21,769 bases of DNA from IMG/VR virus record IMGVR_UViG_3300028197_000682, positions 1-21,769 of that record; one strand, written 5' to 3'. Below the pieces are notes generated by a model. It was given only the letters and a program-made list of their open reading frames with translations. It was not told the origin of the DNA and made no database searches. The stretch's first letter is position 1; each line of letters opens with the position of its first letter. This document shows positions 18,561-21,769 of this stretch, one piece after another. Origin of the DNA: a virus. The position numbers and the translations under genes are program-made.

Positions 18561-21350
18561 TTAACTATTAGCCGTAGAGCCCAAAGTATTTTGGATTCTA
18601 ATCGGAATATATATAAACTCAACTGCTTTGATAGGCTGTACAGCAATATCAATATACAATTCGTTTCTATCTATTCTTGCCGCTGTGTTATTTGTAGTAT
18701 CACAAACTGTGATAAAGTCAAATAGTCCACGTTGGATAACTAGTTGTTCTAATAATCCATCGACAATCGCTTTCGCTTTACTTCTAGTAATAGCATCGTT
18801 TGGTTCAAACAATAAAGGTTTAACCACGTCATCAAGTCTTTCTCTTATATAAACAAGTAATCTTGCAACGTTGATTCTATCCAATGCACTTGCAGTTGGG
18901 TTCAGAGTTTTCTGACCAAATACTGCTAGTCCTCTTCCTGGGAAAGAAGCAATAGGGTTAACTTTATTTTGATACAATGTATCTCTTTGACCTTCGTTTA
19001 ATGTTACACTAACATACTCACCTGTAGTAGGATCAACATATCCAACACTTGAAGCATTGTCTACTAATCCTCTTTGGTATCCTGCTGGTGCAAACCAAGG
19101 GAAAGAAACGTTATCGTTAAATGCTATAGTTCTTAAAGCAACATGTGAAGCAGGAACAACTACGTTAGTTCCGTCTAAGTTTGTTGCTAATGCACTAGGA
19201 TAGTAAACTGCCGCATAAGGTGAACTTGAAACAAGTCCATCTTCGCCGTTTTCACTAGCAGAATTGGCGTTACTCGCCCAGTTCGTAATACTAGTTGCAT
19301 CTGCTTTAAGTCTGAAAGGTGTATCACCAATTACAAAGGCAGTATTTCTTCTGTCTGTGCTTAGTGAAATCATTTCGTCTAGCATTTCTGGGAAACCTGG
19401 AGAAGCAATAACGTTAAATGCATTAATTTCACTTCTAATGTCATCATTTGAAGCAATAGCACTCTGCATCTTAGTTTTAACTAAGTTGTGAACTGCTTTT
19501 CTTAATCCATACATGTTACCGTCTGTTTTGTTTCCACTTGCATCTACCCAAACATTACCAATGTTTGTTCCGCTTGGTGTGTAGTTTAATCTATACACTT
19601 TAACGTTACCAGATGATGCACGTTTGTTCCAACCTAAAATACCACTTGGGTATTTAGAAGCCTGAGGAGCATCTGCATCCAAACTTCCTGAAGAAGATTG
19701 TCTGAAGTCTGCAAATACAACACCTTCAGCAGTTACTTGGTCTGTACCATCTACTGCCACCCATGCTGTTCCTGACCACTTGTTCAGTGCTGGGTAGTTT
19801 TCTGAATCATCAGAATCTAACCATACATCGCCTGCCACTAAAGCAGTACCATCTGATTGTGTAGTTGGAGCCGTTGCTTTCGCTTGAAAGTCTTTTGATA
19901 AAGTTACCCAAGTTGTTCCATTGTGCTCTAACAAATCAATGTTTGCTGTAGCAACTGTAGCCGGATACCAATAAGTACCGTCTGCTAATGAACCAGTTAT
20001 TTGAGTTTTACTTGCTTCGTAACTTAATGCCGCAAAGTTTGAATATGTAACACTTGCCGTAACCGCACCTGAACCAAATCCTACTGAACTTGGACCAAAG
20101 TCTGCGTGATTACTTTGTAATACAATATCTCTTCCTGTTGAAGAAGTCAACACGGCTTTTGTACCTGTTGAATCTAAACTTGCTGATACTTCTGAGACAC
20201 TAGCCGCCGCCAAAGCCGCGTTAATATCAAATACGGCATCTTCTGCCGTTGAAGTAGATGCAGTACCTGAAATGGTAGCCGCTAATGTTACAACAACTGT
20301 AGTACCATTGTAAACAATGTCAAAACTAGAGTTGCCTGAAACATCTAAGTTACTTATTGCTGAACCTGTAGCAACAACGGTAGTATTACCGTTATGTCTT
20401 TTTAGTTCGATTTCTGCTTCTGTAGAAGCATTGTTGAATATACCAACAAGGTTTCCAACAGAAACGTTTGCTGTTCCAATACTTGTATATGCCGCATCTG
20501 TGTTGGCATATAAAGGAGCACTTACTGAACTAAATGCTTTAGTTGAAGCACTATAAAGTTTAACACTCAAAGAAGCACCTGTATTAGGTGTTGATGTTTG
20601 AATGAAAATGTCTCCTGCTGATAAAGATGTTACTCCATCAGACTGTTTAGAAGGAACAGTTGTATGACTTGCGAATTGGAAGTCGCCACTTGTGGCAGAA
20701 TCCCAACTTGAAGTACCAATTTGGTACCAGTCATCACTGAATTTCTCGTAAAGTTTAACGTCAGTTGCAGTACCTGAGGCTGTGTTTGCCACTGCCGCAT
20801 AGTCACCGTTTAAGCCAAATGCTCTTTTCGGTCCGCCTGTTCCTGAATTTACGTTGATAGAATCTACAACACTTACGTCTTTCTTAACCCAAGCGGTTCC
20901 TGACCATTCTCTTAGTCCGAACAATGAACTTGCTGTATCTAACCAGTAAGATCCATCTGTTATTGCGCCTGTTGGTGCAGTTGAAGATGCTTTAAGTTCG
21001 CCTAAGTCGATGTCTGCTCTTAAGACGTATGCTCTGTTGGCAAGTCCTAAGAAACTGTGGGCCGCTAGTAGACCGTATTCGTTGAGATCATATCCATTTA
21101 ATGCAACAGAACCACTTGAATGAAATAATGGATTTCCAAAAGTCTGTAGTAGTTCACGTTGGCTTGTAATAAGTTTTAATTTACCTGCTGTTGCTTTAGT
21201 TGTATTTGATGCAGTTCCAGTACCGTCAGGCGTTGATTTGTCCTGAGCAGTCGCTACTATAATTAGAGGAACTGTTCCTGTTCCCGCCGAGGCGTAGAAC
21301 GATTCATCGGTAACACTAATGCTAACACCGGGTGATACTAATGTAGCCAT
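18561..21350 (-). CDS. 18: gp18 contractile tail sheath protein with large insertion
   Basis: A 929-aa tail sheath protein (T4 gp18 is 659 aa). The N-terminal arm and domain (MATLVSPGVSISVTDESFYA, with the sheath-type V-S-P-G-V) and the C-terminal core are well conserved: SPGFPEMLDEMISLSTDRRN region (650-669), FPWFAPAGYQRG (750-761), GRGLAVFGQKTLNP (806-819), and RINVARLLVYIRERLDD (825-841). About 440 residues between 120 and 560 are extra, Ser/Thr/Ala/Gly-rich and beta-type, with repeated modules ending W-x-G-T-x-W-V. These would project from the tail surface. The codon choice is biased toward few synonymous codons, consistent with high expression. It starts after AGGAGAATAAT, with a GATAAATA late promoter 39 bp upstream, and ends at a strong terminator. 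Confidence 0.95.
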   Translation of the reverse strand: MATLVSPGVSISVTDESFYASAGTGTVPLIIVATAQDKSTPDGTGTASNTTKATAGKLKLITSQRELLQTFGNPLFHSSGSVALNGYDLNEYGLLAAHSFLGLANRAYVLRADIDLGELKASSTAPTGAITDGSYWLDTASSLFGLREWSGTAWVKKDVSVVDSINVNSGTGGPKRAFGLNGDYAAVANTASGTATDVKLYEKFSDDWYQIGTSSWDSATSGDFQFASHTTVPSKQSDGVTSLSAGDIFIQTSTPNTGASLSVKLYSASTKAFSSVSAPLYANTDAAYTSIGTANVSVGNLVGIFNNASTEAEIELKRHNGNTTVVATGSAISNLDVSGNSSFDIVYNGTTVVVTLAATISGTASTSTAEDAVFDINAALAAASVSEVSASLDSTGTKAVLTSSTGRDIVLQSNHADFGPSSVGFGSGAVTASVTYSNFAALSYEASKTQITGSLADGTYWYPATVATANIDLLEHNGTTWVTLSKDFQAKATAPTTQSDGTALVAGDVWLDSDDSENYPALNKWSGTAWVAVDGTDQVTAEGVVFADFRQSSSGSLDADAPQASKYPSGILGWNKRASSGNVKVYRLNYTPSGTNIGNVWVDASGNKTDGNMYGLRKAVHNLVKTKMQSAIASNDDIRSEINAFNVIASPGFPEMLDEMISLSTDRRNTAFVIGDTPFRLKADATSITNWASNANSASENGEDGLVSSSPYAAVYYPSALATNLDGTNVVVPASHVALRTIAFNDNVSFPWFAPAGYQRGLVDNASSVGYVDPTTGEYVSVTLNEGQRDTLYQNKVNPIASFPGRGLAVFGQKTLNPTASALDRINVARLLVYIRERLDDVVKPLLFEPNDAITRSKAKAIVDGLLEQLVIQRGLFDFITVCDTTNNTAARIDRNELYIDIAVQPIKAVEFIYIPIRIQNTLGSTANS
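19671..20981 (-). repeat. Degenerate internal repeats in the tail sheath insertion
   Basis: Recurring modules at residues 124-156 (DGSYWLDT ... REWSGTAWV), 230-266 (SDGVTSLSAGDIFIQT), 455-484 (DGTYWYPA ... EHNGTTWV) and 493-533 (SDGTALVAGDVWLD ... NKWSGTAWV). The pattern is T-A-P-T, S-D-G-T, G-D-V-W-L-D, then W-S-G-T-A-W-V. They are divergent in DNA, so old or under selection for variety. Confidence 0.65.
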
Positions 21351-21388
21351 ATTATTCTCCTATTGTGATATGAATCTAATTATACGAA

Positions 21389-21396
21389 TATTTATC
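21389..21396 (-). promoter_or_regulatory. Late promoter for gp18
   Basis: GATAAATA on the minus strand; start expected near 21383 and a leader of about 33 nt with a good SD. The rest of the 119-bp gap between gp18 and the kinase gene holds only AT-rich sequence and a weak hairpin at 21439-21471. Confidence 0.65.
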
Positions 21397-21469
21397 AAAA
21401 AAACGTAAAAAAGGTATTATTACAAAAGGGGGTGCATGAAAATTTACCGAAAAAGATAAATACGGAATT

Positions 21470-21769
21470 TTATTGGTCTGGATTTATTTGAACGTGTACT
21501 TGTTCTACTTTAGTTTTAAGTGTTTCTAGGTCCGAATCGTTTTCTATTACATAATCGAACTCGTAACCTATCCAATTCCATTCACTTAAATGTACACTCT
21601 TATGTTGCGTTAGCATTTTATGTTGTGCTGGAACATGACCTATATTAGCCTGCGTTGCTGTGTAATACCAGTCTGGAAGTTCTCCACGTTTTACATTAAT
21701 TACAGCACCGCCTAAACTTTTAATTAAATCTAACTCATTAGTAAATCTAGCATCACTAATAACAACACA
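21470..21769 (-). CDS. 1: C-terminal part of a gp1-like deoxynucleoside monophosphate kinase
   Basis: An open frame from the right edge to a stop at 21472-21470 gives the last 99 residues. It begins CVVISDARFTNELDLIKSLGG, which matches the family signature of T4 gp1-type dNMP kinases (I-S-D-x-R-F-x-N-E, then a Gly-rich turn and a basic strand VINVKRG). It continues with HKSVHLSEWNWIGYEFDYVI and ENDSDLETLKTKV, the usual S-E ... D-Y-x-I-x-N-D pattern near the C-terminus. T4 gp1 phosphorylates dTMP, dGMP and hydroxymethyl-dCMP for phage DNA synthesis. The P-loop part lies outside the window. It is a nucleotide enzyme directly upstream of the tail sheath gene and separated from it by a late promoter. 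Confidence 0.65.
   Translation of the reverse strand, partial: CVVISDARFTNELDLIKSLGGAVINVKRGELPDWYYTATQANIGHVPAQHKMLTQHKSVHLSEWNWIGYEFDYVIENDSDLETLKTKVEQVHVQINPDQ

Noticed and set aside
21431-21462. Seven-codon plus-strand frame after a strong AAAGGGGG site, followed by GATAAATA
   Set aside because: Too short to judge, and the right-facing late box leads only into sequence antisense to the kinase gene; likely chance in AT-rich DNA.
21439-21471. Hairpin AAAATT..CCG / CGG AATTTT at the end of the kinase gene
   Set aside because: Only 3 G-C pairs, a 2-nt bulge and a 13-nt loop; too weak to call a terminator.
1-21769. CRISPR array, insertion sequence, integrase or homing endonuclease
   Set aside because: No spaced direct repeats, transposase motifs, terminal inverted repeats, or GIY-YIG/HNH motifs were seen; gp17 and uvsX are uninterrupted.

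Overview
The window is a piece of a T4-like (myovirus) bacteriophage genome, AT-rich (roughly 35-37% G+C by eye), with almost every gene on the minus strand. Recognisable T4 orthologues are gp1 (partial), gp18, gp19, gp4, gp16, gp17, gp32, UvsX, UvsY, a DexA-type exonuclease and UvsW. Several traits suggest a marine phage near the cyanophage/pelagiphage myoviruses, probably on a Gram-negative host: an oversized sheath protein, GATAAATA late promoters, low G+C, and an outer-membrane receptor gene. This placement is inferred from gene content and style, not from a database search.

All genes are read right to left. The right half (about 21.8 to 9.7 kb) is the late, virion and packaging block: dNMP kinase fragment, tail sheath gp18, tail tube gp19, a second tube-like protein, a 145-aa unknown, head-completion nuclease gp4, small terminase gp16, two acidic unknowns, large terminase gp17, a sulfotransferase and a 427-aa unknown. 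It carries T4-type late promoters (GATAAATA and variants at 21389, 18467, 14960/14969, 13359) and intrinsic terminators after gp18 and gp4. A 36-aa ORF on the plus strand at 14996 is the only plausible gene on that strand.

The left half (9.5 to 0 kb) is the replication/recombination block: gp32, uvsX, a 78-aa gene, uvsY and a SprT-like metalloprotease in one operon; then a 59-aa gene with dexA; an AAA ATPase; a TonB-dependent receptor; and uvsW with two unknown genes. Each unit starts with a clear sigma-70-type promoter (TTGACW, 16-18 bp, TATAAT or TAATAT). The switch from late to sigma-70 signals falls just upstream of gp32, which has both kinds.

The most unusual features are in the left half. 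The phage encodes a complete-looking TonB-dependent outer-membrane receptor with signal peptide, TonB box, plug, barrel and terminal aromatic residue. Upstream of it, in the 3' UTR of the AAA ATPase, sits a compact H-type pseudoknot joined to an intrinsic terminator. One pseudoknot loop is perfectly complementary over 9 nt to the ribosome-binding region of that same ATPase gene, which suggests 3'UTR-mediated self-control or a small RNA. Other points of interest are a 5'-terminal hairpin on the gp32 mRNA, several promoters placed so that transcription would start at the ATG (uvsW, gp17, gp16, the plus-strand ORF), a sulfotransferase in the packaging operon, and repeated W-G-T-A-W-V modules inserted in the tail sheath.
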